Origin: Microglena sp. YARC
Lineage: Eukaryota; Chlorophyta; Chlorophyceae; Chlamydomonadales; Chlamydomonadaceae
Length of the DNA stretch: 64,000 bases
Direction of reading: 5' to 3'
Assembly (NCBI GenBank): GCA_022414725.1
Contig: CM039464.1
Location: 41,358,149 to 41,422,148, forward strand
The notes beneath the pieces are model-generated. The model saw only the letters and a program-made list of their open reading frames with translations, did no database searches and was not told where the DNA came from. Shown here piece by piece: positions 32,968-43,316 of the stretch. The position numbers and the translations under genes were made by a program. Numbering within the stretch: position 1 is the stretch's first letter; every line of letters begins with the position of its first letter.

Positions 32968-35010
32968 TTAGGTGCCTGGCTTGCTGGGGAAACCATCAAG
33001 GTCAAGCTGGAGACAGATCTGGGCAAAGAACTGATCAAACGACTTGGGGGCCAGACTGGGGGGGGCAAGGATGTTGATAAAGGTGAAGTCCATGGGGCTC
33101 CAGTTCATGCTAAGGTGGTTGACACACGGCACTTTTCCTCCAGGGTGGGCACAGCTCTTGGGGTCCATGATCATCTTTGGTCGAAATGATAGTGCATAAG
33201 CATGTGCACTGGTCATGGCAGCCTGAAGGCAAATGGCCCACTGTAGAGTAGGTCTGGCTGTGGTGGAGACAGTAGGGTAGGCTTGCACCATTGGCTGAAG
33301 CCTGCCATTGTGCTTGATGATGGGGCTATAGGCATCAGATGGCACCTTGTGCATTGACCTTTGTGGGAACTGTTCCTTTTCAGAAATCAGCAGTGTAGGG
33401 GACCTGCTGATGAAAGCTTTGATGAGTTGGGGCAGTGGAGGCCTGGGCTTGATGTTGAAGGCTGGTGAAGCAGGCCTGCTGTTCAGGTGGTGTAGGGTGC
33501 ATCCAAATCTTGTGAGGTTAAGCCTGGAGTTGTTGGAGAAGTGGATGTGGTTGACATTCTGGTTGCCTTCTCCCAGCAGTAGTCCAATGTCTGGTGACCT
33601 GTTGTTCAGTATCCCCTGGTCCCAGGTAGTTGCTGTGTCCAGGTCAGATGGCTTGAGTGGTCCGTCCCCATCTATGGGGCCATCATAGTCTTCATAGTTG
33701 GTCCTGATTTGATCACTGAGGAGTTCCATCTCTGCTCTGGCTTGTTGTAGGGTTAGGGTGTCCAGATGTTGTGGAAGAGATGGAGTGGTATCTGGAGGGT
33801 CATCTACTCCCAGTCCAGGGTCATCCTGCTGTTTGTAAGCCTCCTGAGGGATGAGCTCTGGCATGTCATCACTGTCAGTATCACTGCCAGATTCTTCAAA
33901 GTTGTCTGCAGTGGGGGGGGTATGGTACTGGCAGAAAGGAGGGGGATGGTCCTGGAGGTCTTGGTCTGCCTCCACATGAGTGGGTGGGTACTGCCCTATC
34001 TCAAGGTCAGTGTGGGGTGCAGATGGTGCAGAAGTAGGGGGGGGATCCTGGCAGTCTTGATCAGCTCTACTGGGGGAAGTCTCATGAGTGGGTGGGGACT
34101 GCCCTGTCTCAGAGCCAGTGTGAGTTGATGGAGTCTTGGTAACCATCATGATGTAGGCAATGGGAGGGCCCACAGAGGGATTACTGGTAGTGACTGGGGA
34201 AGTTTGGGTGAGGTAGAGTCCATGCCTTTTGGGGCATGAGAGGAGCAGTTTGGTACCAGATGGTCTTGGAATGGAGAGGATGGCTTGAGTCTTGGACAGG
34301 TGTACTTGGAGGTCTGGGCACAGGTTGGTGGCTGCATTAATGCTAATGATGTTGGGCATGTTGCAGTCAGCAAGGAGTACACTGTTCAGGATGATCAGAG
34401 TTCTGCCATGGCCCTGGATCTTGGCCTTCCCTATCTGCTTGCAGAAGATAGTTGGAGAGTCTTGATCTGCCAGCTGCAGCCTAATAGGCTGTGGAAGGTC
34501 CTGAATGTCATGCAGAGCAGAAATGTTAGTTGTTGCATGAAAGTGTGCTGCAGTATCTATGATCCATTCTGTCTGCAGTGCTGCCTGGAAAACTTCTCCA
34601 TCATCTTCTATAGTGCATTCATCATCAGCACTTATATGTCCAAAGAATGCTGTATCAGCCAGGGGGTCACGTGGCAAGGCAAATGAAACAGACTTGCCTC
34701 TGGTTGGTGTAGCAAATCTCATGGGTTGGAGGTTGTCTTCATCCAGTGCCAGGGACAGGAAGTTGTGCTCCTCACCCTCACTGTCAGAGTTGGAGGTTGA
34801 GGTGGACTGATCACCATCAGCAACATGGGCATGGCGTCCCCTGCTTTGGTATCTCCTGGGGCGTTGCTGCCTCCTGTCACTGGTCTTCTTGTGAGGCTTC
34901 TTGTCGTCAGAGTCCTTTTCATCTCCTGATCTCTGCTTGGGACGTGACTTAGATCCGTGGTCAGCTTCATCTGAGTCAGCTGGTTTGAAGGCCAGGTCAG
35001 GTGTCCTCAC
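32968..35010 (-). CDS. Protease-bearing polyprotein of copia-like element 2, 680 aa
   Basis: The acidic, basic-rich N-terminus is followed by a copia-type protease: E-W-I-I-D-T-A-A-H-F-H-A-T-T (active site D-T-A instead of D-S-G) and G-K-A-K-I-Q-G-H-G-R-T, about residues 145-205. The rest is Pro/Asp-rich and then a C-terminal part of ~190 residues that I cannot place (NLTRFGCTLHHLNSR ... DLDGFPSKPGT). Integrase and RT motifs are absent. The first usable start codon is not ATG. A zinc-knuckle-like C-W-N-C-G-G-L-G-H lies just upstream (about 35,020-35,063) in a different frame, so gag and this frame are separated by at least one frame change. Confidence 0.75.
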   Translation of the reverse strand: MRTPDLAFKPADSDEADHGSKSRPKQRSGDEKDSDDKKPHKKTSDRRQQRPRRYQSRGRHAHVADGDQSTSTSNSDSEGEEHNFLSLALDEDNLQPMRFATPTRGKSVSFALPRDPLADTAFFGHISADDECTIEDDGEVFQAALQTEWIIDTAAHFHATTNISALHDIQDLPQPIRLQLADQDSPTIFCKQIGKAKIQGHGRTLIILNSVLLADCNMPNIISINAATNLCPDLQVHLSKTQAILSIPRPSGTKLLLSCPKRHGLYLTQTSPVTTSNPSVGPPIAYIMMVTKTPSTHTGSETGQSPPTHETSPSRADQDCQDPPPTSAPSAPHTDLEIGQYPPTHVEADQDLQDHPPPFCQYHTPPTADNFEESGSDTDSDDMPELIPQEAYKQQDDPGLGVDDPPDTTPSLPQHLDTLTLQQARAEMELLSDQIRTNYEDYDGPIDGDGPLKPSDLDTATTWDQGILNNRSPDIGLLLGEGNQNVNHIHFSNNSRLNLTRFGCTLHHLNSRPASPAFNIKPRPPLPQLIKAFISRSPTLLISEKEQFPQRSMHKVPSDAYSPIIKHNGRLQPMVQAYPTVSTTARPTLQWAICLQAAMTSAHAYALSFRPKMIMDPKSCAHPGGKVPCVNHLSMNWSPMDFTFINILAPPSLAPKSFDQFFAQICLQLDLDGFPSKPGT

Positions 35011-35102
35011 TGGTTCATTCTCTGGAGCTATGGCCTAGTCCTCCACAGTTCCAGCAGGTCATCTTCCTGTAGGAGCTACTCCTATCTCTGATAGGGAGGT
35101 TC

Positions 35103-35843
35103 CTACTGTTGAATGGTCTCCTGGCTCTGTATGCTGCACGCAGCAGCCATTTCAGCCTCTTCTGGGGATGGTGCAGGGTCAAATTGTTTCACTGGGCACC
35201 AGTTGAAGATGGCACTTTGGAGTGCAGCAAAAGTGGTGATTGCTGTGGGGTTGAATTGGTTGATGTATCCATCATACTCAGGGCGGGAGTTCAGTCCTTT
35301 GACAACAAGGTTGAGAAAGGTGCTGGCAGAAACGGTGGGAGTACTTTGAATCTTGGGGATTTGGGAATACATGTCAGCTGCCCTAGAGAGGTATGTCTGC
35401 AGGGATTCAGTGGTAGTCATACGTACAGCAAATAGGCAAGTCATGGTGGTGTGCTCTAGCCTGCTGCCTTCCTCAGAGTATAGGGAGTCCAGAAACCTGA
35501 AGGCTTTAGTGGCCATATCTGTGTTAGCATGAATGGCCGCCTGGATTGCGTCTGACACCCGATCTATGATCATCTTGAAGGCCTTGTTGTTCTTCCAGGT
35601 GGAGATCCTGGTGGGGACACCACGAGCCGGAACAGCTGGATCAGCACCCGCAACAACAGGGTAAGTAATGTCTTCAGCAGGGTAACCATCAGAGTCAGCG
35701 GGCTCGCCAGCGACCACCGCCTGTTGGCAGTCGAAGGCGATGGCAATGGTATCCCTATCGGACTTGAGGTCGAGGAGTATATGCACCCTGGCGCAGCGCC
35801 AGGTGTAGAGGTTGTTACCAGTGAAAATACGGGGAGGTTGCAT
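35103..35843 (-). CDS. Copia-type gag of element 2, 246 aa
   Basis: The protein opens M-Q-P-P-R-I-F-T-G-N-N-L-Y-T-W, like copia gag (F.G.NY..W). The middle (VSDAIQAAIHANTDMATKAFRFLDSLY, then MTTTESLQTYLSRAADMYSQI, then FLNLVVKGLNSRPEYDGYI) is as in retrotransposon gag/UBN2 domains. It would form the particle around the RNA. It stops 40 bp before the zinc-knuckle-like motif, which sits in another frame. Start: first ATG after the leader. Confidence 0.8.
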   Translation of the reverse strand: MQPPRIFTGNNLYTWRCARVHILLDLKSDRDTIAIAFDCQQAVVAGEPADSDGYPAEDITYPVVAGADPAVPARGVPTRISTWKNNKAFKMIIDRVSDAIQAAIHANTDMATKAFRFLDSLYSEEGSRLEHTTMTCLFAVRMTTTESLQTYLSRAADMYSQIPKIQSTPTVSASTFLNLVVKGLNSRPEYDGYINQFNPTAITTFAALQSAIFNWCPVKQFDPAPSPEEAEMAAACSIQSQETIQQ

Positions 35844-36356
35844 GGTGAGGTCTTCTGTGTGGGAGTCTTGGCGTTGTAGGTCGGAGTGTTGGGATATGGG
35901 GAGTTACGAGGGCGGGGCAGGGGAAGGGGGGATGGCGTGCTTGTGGGAATCGGCGATCCAAAGGGATCCAGCGGATTACCGGGGGGTGAACTTTGCCAAG
36001 CGGCAATGTTCGACGACAGGAGCTTCTCTTAAGCTGGGGTCGTAAGCAAATTGATCGTCTGAGATCAATACAGCGCTGTGTACACATGTGGGTCTCGGTG
36101 AGGGCGTCGTCCTATACTCACATCATAGATTTCGGTGACTAGTGGTCGCTCTTGCTTGCTCCAGTCGTAGGACGTAGTGGCAGATCCAAGGATTCTTGGT
36201 AGGAAGCGGCAGGCGGAGCAGCGGGAAGTAGGATCCGCACAGGGAGTCCAGGTGCTTAGTTAAACTCGGGCCTTCGACTAGTCAGAGGGGAACTGATTCC
36301 GAACGCGCAAATCAGCGGCTGTTCTTCGTTAGCGTCTAAAGATGGCGCCCATAACC

Positions 36357-36584
36357 TGTTAATGTAAGATTGTTACAACGGCATAGGCTCGATAGAGGAG
36401 AAGATGCTATTAAGCGCAACATGCGCAATCATATAGAAAAGAGATGTGTACTGCAGGATACTGCAGTCACGTGCATGCCACAGCTAGCCTGTGGCCTGGC
36501 GGCAGGCAACACGGTACCAGGAGGGAAAGGTACCGGTGTGCATTATGCCGACTCATAGACTGATATATAAATCAGTCAATGACA
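36357..36584 (-). repeat. 5' LTR (element sense) of copia-like element 2
   Basis: 228 bp. On the minus strand the LTR is followed by GGTTATGGGCGCCA. TGGGCGCC a few bases in could be the tRNA primer site, but this is uncertain. Confidence 0.85.
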
Positions 36585-36734
36585 CAAAAAGACCTGGTAA
36601 AAAACGATTTTATAAAAACGTCGTTTTATGACAATTTGAGTGCATATTCGGATTTGTATTGAAATTCCATGACATGTAGCACTAAGGAAATCATGTTTGG
36701 ACCACGTATAACCATATATATTCTACACTCTTGG

Positions 36735-37780
36735 AACCGAGCGAGGGAGCAAACTAAGCGGATAAGACAATGAAGAACTTGTCCATGTCAAATATGAGTA
36801 TGGTTGTGGTCCCTGTACCTTTGAAGTCCCATCTGTGGGTGTGGTGCGAACGCTTTAGCATTCCAACATCAACGATATCGAATTGAAGCAGTTCAGGGCA
36901 GGGGATGTTATTTGGGTATGATAAGGTCCGTCTATGGCTGGTGGCATGGCCTCTCGGATAGACACAGATATGGACACTCCTAGCTCAGCGTCACAACCGA
37001 TCTTCCGGATCTACAGCTGCGGCACAGCGGAGTGAGCAGACCCGCTCCACGGTATGTCTGCGACGCAAGACACAGCGTTCTGAACAACATCAGCATGCAG
37101 ATTGTAAGAGATTCTTACAAGACCTGATAAAATCGATACGACACAGTATTTAAGTGTTTGGGAGTGTGAACTTTTGTTTTTTGAACTGTGAAGAAGAACA
37201 TAAAATATAAGCAACCCGAACATAGCCTCAGCCAAGCCAATTGGTTGAAGCTATGTAACCAAGTTCAAGTTATAAAGTCCCTGAATAGAAGTCAAAGTTA
37301 GGTCCTCCTCCCTGTGTCTTTAAACTGTCTAATCCGCTTAGATTGCTCCCTGCTTCCCGTGGGTATCGCACGAGGGGACTTGGAATCGGTAGACGGTGAG
37401 TAGCCCAGAGTTGGCTGAAAACCATTGCTTGAAACAAAATAATACAATCCCCTCTTTACTAAGTGCCTAGGATACAGTAGGAACCACTTTATCGACTGCA
37501 CATCTTAATACGCCCATGCTGGTAATCTACAATTGATCTTGATTTTTCGAGGATGGACAAGTCCCTAAAGCCTGCCAGGCCACCACTGCACTGTAGCACA
37601 CGAAATCACATGATCTCCATAGCTGCCTTCAAGGCCCTCTGTGACGGCTCATGGTACCTTCCCTCTAGCTGCTGACCGCTACGGCTGTGCTGCCATACCT
37701 GAAGGCCAGCTAGGGCTGAGGATGTGGTGGCTTGGCATCCCTGCAAGTGGTGATCGGAGGATGACAATGCTGCTGATGGT
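36735..37780 (+). repeat. Dispersed segment B, copy 2
   Basis: Shares with 59,325-60,900: GAGGGAGCAAACTAA, ATTCCAACAT.AACGATAT, GGGCAGG.GATGTTATTTGG, CAGCGTCACAACC, AACATCAGCATG.AGAT, ACTGTCTAATCCGCTTAG and GGTGGCTTGGCATCCCTGCAAG. Parts also match 19,700-21,015. No gene seen. Confidence 0.8.
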
Positions 37781-37899
37781 GTTGCTCATGATGGTGGTGG
37801 TGATAAGGGTTGTTCAGGGGGGGCCTTAAATACATCAGCTTATTGGAATGCAACTGATTCCAAAATCTGTGTCTGCGTCTTAACAGACCCCCCCAAACC

Positions 37900-38990
37900 T
37901 GTGTGACATGCGTAGACCCTCTGAAACCGACTCACTGGACGTACCCAAATCCTCTGAGACAGACAAACTCGACGTACCCAGACCCTCTGAGACCGACCCG
38001 CTGGACGTACACAGACCCTCTGAGACCGACCCATTTAACGTAACCAGACCCTATGAGACCGACCCACTAGACGTACACAGACCCTCTTAGACCGTCCCAC
38101 TGTACGTACACAGACCCTCTGAGACCGACCCACTGGCGTACACAGACCCTCCGAGACCAACCCACTGGACATACACAGACCCTCTGAGACCGACCCACTG
38201 GACGTATACAGACCCTCTGAGACCGACCCACTGGGCGTACCCAGACCCTCTGAGACCGACCCACTAGACGTACCCAGACCCTCTGAGACCGACCCAATGG
38301 ACGTACCCAGCCCTTCTGAGACCGACCCACTGGACGTACCCAGACCCCCTGAGACCAACCCACGAGACGTACCCAGACCCTCTGAGACTGACCCACTGGA
38401 CTCACCCAGATTTTCTGAGACCAACCCCCTGGACGTACCCAGACCCTATGAAATTGATCCACAGAACGAACCCAGACCCTCTGAGACCAACCCACTGGAC
38501 GTACCCAGACCCTCTGAGACCGACCCACGAGACGCACCCAGACTCTCTAAAACTGACCCATTGGAAGTACCCAGACCCTCTCTGAGACCCACTGGTCATA
38601 CCCAAACCCTCCGAGACCCACTGGTCATACCCAGACTCTCCGAGACCGACCCATAGGACGTACCCACAACCTCTGAGACCGACCCATAGGACGCACCCAC
38701 AACCTCTGAGACCGACCCATAGGACGTACCCACAACCTCTGAGACCGACCCATAGGACGTACCCACAACCTCTGAGATCGACCCACTAGACAAATCCAGA
38801 CCCTCTGAGACAGACCCACTGGACATTCCCACACTTTCTTAAACGGACCCAACTGGACTAACCCAGACCCTCTGAGACCGACCCACTTAACGTACCCAAA
38901 CCCTTCGAGACCGACCAACTAGACGCACCCAGACCCCCTGAGACCGACCCACTGGACGTACCCAGACCCTCTCTGAGACCGACCCACTTG
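37900..38990. repeat. 33-bp minisatellite, about 33 units
   Basis: Units follow GTACCCAGACCCTCTGAGACC + GACCCACTGGAC with scattered substitutions; a block near 38,640-38,780 has its own higher-order variant (CATAGGACG). The period is a multiple of three, so long open frames appear on both strands (plus strand reads DVPRPSETDPL repeats). No start, splice site or flanking domain supports translation. Confidence 0.9.
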
Positions 38991-39060
38991 ATCTGCGTCT
39001 GCGACGCAATGATCCTTCGATGTTGCATCTGAAACGCAGAAAGCAGCGTCCTGAACAATC

Positions 39061-39220
39061 TTGATGATGATGGCAGTGGTGATGGTGATGGTAATGGATG
39101 TCATGTTGTTGATTATAGTTATGGTGGTGGTGGTGGTGCTGGTGATGATGATGTTGACGGTGCTGATGGTTGTGGTGCTGATGGTACTGGTGGTGATGAT
39201 ATTGATGATGGCAACAAAGG
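39061..39220. repeat. GAT/GGT trinucleotide-rich tract
   Basis: Irregular GATGGT, GGTGGT and GATGAT words. A similar tract occurs at 61,220-61,320 in the C2 copy. Confidence 0.85.
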
Positions 39221-39416
39221 ATGGATACATAATCCTGATGCCCTACTGGACAAATGCAGCTTGATGGAGTCAAGCGAACCGAGCATATCACAGTTAGTAG
39301 GTGGTTTGGCTATATATTTTATCGAGTCTTTATGCATACATTTTTGCATCATTTATTCATTTATTATTCATGGCTTCATCCATCTTCCGTTCATTGCACA
39401 GCTGAAAATCAGTGCC

Positions 39417-39470
39417 CCACCTGTTTGAGAACAGCATCCAAGGTAGCACAATCTTCTTCTTAACTCCACC
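39417..39470 (-). pseudogene. Partial copy of the 3' edge of the Myb/SANT-like exon
   Basis: The last ~50 bp of the exon ending at 39,525 (GGATGCTGTTCTCAAACAG|GTGGGGCACTG) recurs with its donor 104 bp further downstream, with several substitutions. Confidence 0.75.
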
Positions 39471-39524
39471 CTGCCTATTCACGCCTTCATTCAATCATTG
39501 CACATCTGAAAATCAGTGCCCCAC

Positions 39525-39911
39525 CTGTTTGAGAACAGCATCCAGAATAGCACGATCTTCCTCTTTACTCCACCCTGACAGTTCTGTCAGATCTGATGAT
39601 GTTTGATGCTGCAGTGTACTACCATTGCTGTTCTTGTCTACAGCTACAGCCTGTTGGTCCAAGCTGTCCCCTGGTGCATAGGTTGGTTGGGCAGGCAGGG
39701 GGCCGTGCGGAAGCTGGACATAAGGTAGAAAGTTGGTTGAGGAGGTTGGTGCAACCTGGAGTGAACTGCTGTCAGTTAGCCCCCCGTACAGGGCTCCCTT
39801 AAGCCTCCCTAATGCTATGCCAGCCCAGCTGATGGGGGAACAGTCTGTACAACCTCCTGCACCAAATGGCCCAATACGGCCAGTCATTGAGGGAGGGGCT
39901 GAACAACCCGA
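39525..39911 (-). CDS. Exon of a Myb/SANT-domain-like gene (C1)
   Basis: The exon is bounded by a TAGCAG acceptor and CAG|GTGGGG donor, with 129 codons in phase 0. It encodes a Gly/Ser/Pro/Gln-rich stretch, then D-L-T-E-L-S-G-W-S-K-E-E-D-R-A-I-L-D-A-V-L-K-Q, the typical first helix of a Myb/SANT-like DNA- or histone-binding domain, cut by the intron. Candidate upstream Pro/Gln-rich exons (APLPHGAPPQPTTQAPSAPSKQ type) lie at about 39,990-40,390. The rest of the domain would be in an exon that I could not find. A paralogous, broken exon is at 62,120-62,503. Confidence 0.5.
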
Positions 39912-39984
39912 CTGCTAGACGTGTTGCTGTTGGCGGTGGTGGTGCTGGTCGTGTTGCTTGCTTTGAAGGGGCTGAAGGTGCCCG

Positions 39985-40430
39985 TGTTGTTGCTGGCTGA
40001 TGAGGTGGGGCGCCATGTGGCAGGGGAGCGGAGCCTGAACGTAAAGGTTGGTAAGCAGCAGATAGCCAGTGAGTGAGTGAGTGACTGCATCAGTGAGTGA
40101 GTGTTGTTGTTTGCTTTGAAGGGGCTTAAGGGCGCCTGTGCTGTTGTTGGCTGAGGCCGAGAGCCATGTGGCATGGGAGCCTGTGTAGGTAATTAGGGAG
40201 AAAGTCAGTGAGCGATTCAATCAGGGTGTGGCTGAGTGTGGTGAGTGAGTGAGTGAGTGAGTGAGTGAGTGAGTGAGTGAGTGAGTGAGTGAGTGAGTGA
40301 GTGAGTGAGTGAGTGAGTGAGTGAGTAAGTGAGTGAGTGAGTGTCCTGTTGTTTCCTTTGAGGCCGGGCGCCATGTGGCAGGAGAGCATGTTTAGGAGGA
40401 AAGGAAGCCTGGTATTTGCTAGTTTTTTTT
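39985..40430 (-). repeat. Three copies of an intron-end/exon-start unit with GTGA array
   Basis: Minus-strand acceptors followed by GCTCC.CTGCCACATGG.GC occur near 40,033, 40,181 and 40,387, each leading to CCCCTTCAAAGCAA-type sequence. A pure GTGA tetranucleotide array (40,238-40,338) separates the last two. Read as coding, the copies use different frames. Confidence 0.75.
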
Positions 40431-40439
40431 CTTCTTGGA

Positions 40440-40732
40440 AACAGATAGAACGTCCTTGGTGCTGGCGTCGTGATGTTGGTAGTGATGGTGGTGAGGGTAG
40501 ATTGAAAGGGAAATAAAAGGACAGGTAGAACGCCCTTGGTGGTGGTGATGGTGATGGTGGTGGTGCTGGTGGTGCTGAGGGTAGATTGATAGGGAAACAA
40601 AAGGACGCCCTTGGTGGCGTTGGTGGTGTTGGTAGTGGTGTTTGTGGTGATTAGGGTAGATTGATAGGGAAACAAAAAGACAGGTAGAACACCCTTGGTG
40701 GTGGTGGTGGTGGTGGTGATGAGGGTAGATTA
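40440..40732. repeat. Tandem repeat interrupted by the LINE pair
   Basis: Units of AGGTAGAACGCCCTTGGTGGT + GGGTAGATTGATAGGGAAACAAA occur four times here. The same unit (GATTGATAAGGAAACAAG, GGTAGAACGC) resumes at 43,640-43,690 after the LINE pair. A ten-base repeat, GATCTAGATT, lies at 43,612-43,650. Confidence 0.75.
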
Positions 40733-41011
40733 CATTACATTACATTACATTACATGTTAAAGTCTACTTGACACCGCGAGGGTGTATGAGACTCTGTGCT
40801 TTAAACAAAAAGAAAAAGCACCCACAAAGCAAAAAAACCCATTACATCAGGGGTGTGTCGAGGACAAACAAACCAAACTCCCAACCACCGTTTTGGTGGC
40901 GTAGGTATTAAACCCCTTAGAGCCGGACCCAGATCTCAACCACTTACAGTGGCGGAGGTAAGAAGCTAACAAATGAGAAGTCACAAGAAGAAGAAAAAAA
41001 GGGATGATAAA

Positions 41012-42246
41012 TTACGGTGCCACTAAGCAGTCCAGGGCTTCCTGTCTTGCTCTTCTACAAGTAGAAAGATAGTCGGCTAGGTTGCTCCAAAAAGACTTAG
41101 TGCCATTTCCATTCATAAAGGTTCTGAATGTGGAATCGCAGAATTCCACATTCCATACGGTTAAGTTGGTATCCTCATGGACATGCCTATAAATATCTGT
41201 AAACAGCTTCTGGTAGCGGAGGCGAATATCATTATAAAAAGGGCACTCAAACATATGCATTTCATCCTCAGGTTTTTGGAACCCACACATTTGACAGTGT
41301 CTCATTGAGCGAGGGATGTGTGCTCTATCCACCACCCTCATTCTTTCTGTGTTCAGCCAATGGGAACCCATTCTAAACTGTACTATAGAACGAATCTGAT
41401 CCTGCTTATGTAAGGCGGATGTAAAGGGAATCAAGCCATTCTCATCATTGCTGTTGGCTGCGAACCATTTTTGGTATCGGAGGCGTTTAAAGCCAACCCT
41501 TCTCTCATCAGGGATGTCTCTAACTGCATTGGTGTCACTTGGGTACTTAAACCTCCATGACTCAAAAACTTCAGACATAATACCTTCGACATCGACAGCC
41601 TCCAAAATGTTGATGTTTTTACTGGATCCTAGCTTGTGGAGAGCACAACGCAAGTCATGAACCCAGCCAGTGTTGGAGTCAAAAGATTCCTCAAGAGCCA
41701 TTCTAATGAGATCCTCGGGTTCTTTATGTATGGTCTTGTTCCAGAAGCGCAAAGCTTGTTTAAGCCAAGCAAAACACAACGGGGTTCTACCCAGCTCTTC
41801 CATGATAATATTAGATGTAGTAGATTGGCAAACACCCAACATTTGTTTAAGTATACCTCTATGCCATTTCTCACAAGCATGGTCATTTGAGATAAGTGTG
41901 TTGTTCAGAATAGAAGGAGCCCACACCTCACAGCCAAAATTCAGGATAGGTTGTACAAAAGAATCAAACAGGTGGGTGAGAATATCAATATTGTATATCT
42001 CCATAGTATGGCATCGCCTACGGAGCATGTGGTGTGCCTTTTGGGCCTTAGTGAGCATCCTAGAAAAAGCAGCTTTTGCACGATTGCTTGAGTCACCATC
42101 CACAAAGAGGGATCCCAAGTAGATAAAAGATAACTTTGTAGAAAGTTGTGCTCCATCATAGACAAATTTGTAATCAGGATCCATGCGGGCCTCATCACAG
42201 AATTGCTTGTTGAAAACGACAATCTCAGTTTTCTTTATATTAAATC
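41012..42246 (-). pseudogene. LINE ORF2 C-terminal part, left copy (5' truncated)
   Basis: Sense reading begins in the RT thumb region (F-N-I-K-K-T-E-I-V-V-F, then Y-L-G-S-L-F-V-D-G-D). It continues through the connection region to a zinc-type motif H-C-Q-M-C-G-F-Q-K-P-E-D-E-M-H-M-F-E-C, and ends QEALDCLVAP-stop at 41,012. Catalytic RT and endonuclease parts are absent. The frame runs on past 42,246 only as antisense of the right copy. Confidence 0.85.
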
Positions 42247-43316
42247 GTGCAAAAGCTGCTTTTTCTAGGATGCTCACTAAGGCCCAAAAGGCACACCACA
42301 TGCTCCGTAGGCGATGCCATACTATGGAGATATACAATATTGATATTCTCACCCACCTGTTTGATTCTCTTGTACAACCTATCCTGAATTTTGGCTGTGA
42401 GGTGTGGGCTCCTTCTATTCTGAACAACACACTTATCTCAAATGACCATGCTTGTGAGAAATGGCATAGAGGTATACTTAAACAAATGTTGGGTGTTTGC
42501 CAATCTACTACATCTAATATTATCATGGAAGAGCTGGGTAGAACCCCGTTGTGTTTTGCTTGGCTTAAACAAGCTTTGCGCTTCTGGAACAAGACCATAC
42601 ATAAAGAACCTGAGGATCTCATTAGAATGGCTCTTGAGGAATCTTTTGACTCCAACACTGGCTGGGTTCATGACTTGCGTTGTGCTCTCCACAAGCTAGG
42701 ATCCAGTAAAAACATCAACATTTTGGAGGCTGTCGATGTCGAAGGTATTATGTCTGAAGTTTTTGAGTCATGGAGGTTTAAGTACCCAAGTGACACCAAT
42801 GCAGTTAGAGACATCCCTGATGAGAGAAGGGTTGGCTTTAAACGCCTCCGATACCAAAAATGGTTCGCAGCCAACAGCAATGATGAGAATGGCTTGATTC
42901 CCTTTACATCCGCCTTACATAAGCAGGATCAGATTCGTTCTATAGCACAGTTTAGAATGGGTTCCCATTGGCTGAACACAGAAAGAATGAGGGTGGTGGA
43001 TAGAGCACACATCCCTCGCTCAATGAGACACTGTCAAATGTGTGGGTTCCAAAAACCTGAGGATGAAATGCATATGTTTGAGTGCCCTTTTTATAATGAT
43101 ATTCGCCTCCGCTACCAGAAGCTGTTTACAGATATTTATAGGCATGTCCATGAGGATACCAACTTAACCGTATGGAATGTGGAATTCTGCGATTCCACAT
43201 TCAGAACCTTTATGAATGGAAATGGCACTAAGTCTTTTTGGAGCAACCTAGCCGACTATCTTTCTACTTGTAGAAGAGCAAGACAGGAAGCCCTGGACTG
43301 CTTAGTGGCACCGTAA
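42247..43316 (+). pseudogene. LINE ORF2 C-terminal part, right copy (5' truncated)
   Basis: The shared sequence begins R-A-K-A-A-F-S-R-M-L-T-K and runs to the same C-terminus as the left copy, including the C-x2-C...H-x3-C motif. It differs at only a few residues (for example F to L before VQPILNFG and V to A before QFRMGSHW). The open frame extends upstream to 42,183 only through inverted left-copy DNA. Confidence 0.85.

Larger units (their letters stand above)
31750..36584 (-). mobile_element. Copia-like LTR element 2 (4.8 kb), gag-protease only
   Basis: LTRs of 228 bp at 31,750-31,977 and 36,357-36,584 start TGTTA and end ACA; 8 differences were counted. A perfect target duplication CAAAA flanks the element (31,745-31,749 and 36,585-36,589). 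On the minus strand a GGGGGGGA polypurine tract lies directly against the 3' LTR (complement of 31,978-31,986), which fixes the orientation. Coding content is gag and a long protease-bearing frame. No integrase or reverse transcriptase was recognised, so it must rely on another element. Confidence 0.9.

Noticed and set aside
38297..38656. 119-codon plus-strand frame (DVPRPSETDPL repeats) and minus-strand frames up to 156 codons
   Set aside because: Product of the 33-bp period; substitutions break the frame elsewhere in the array and no flanking exon was found.
41012..42658. 548-codon minus-strand frame as one protein
   Set aside because: The first ~135 codons are antisense of the right LINE copy; only the part from 42,246 down is LINE protein.
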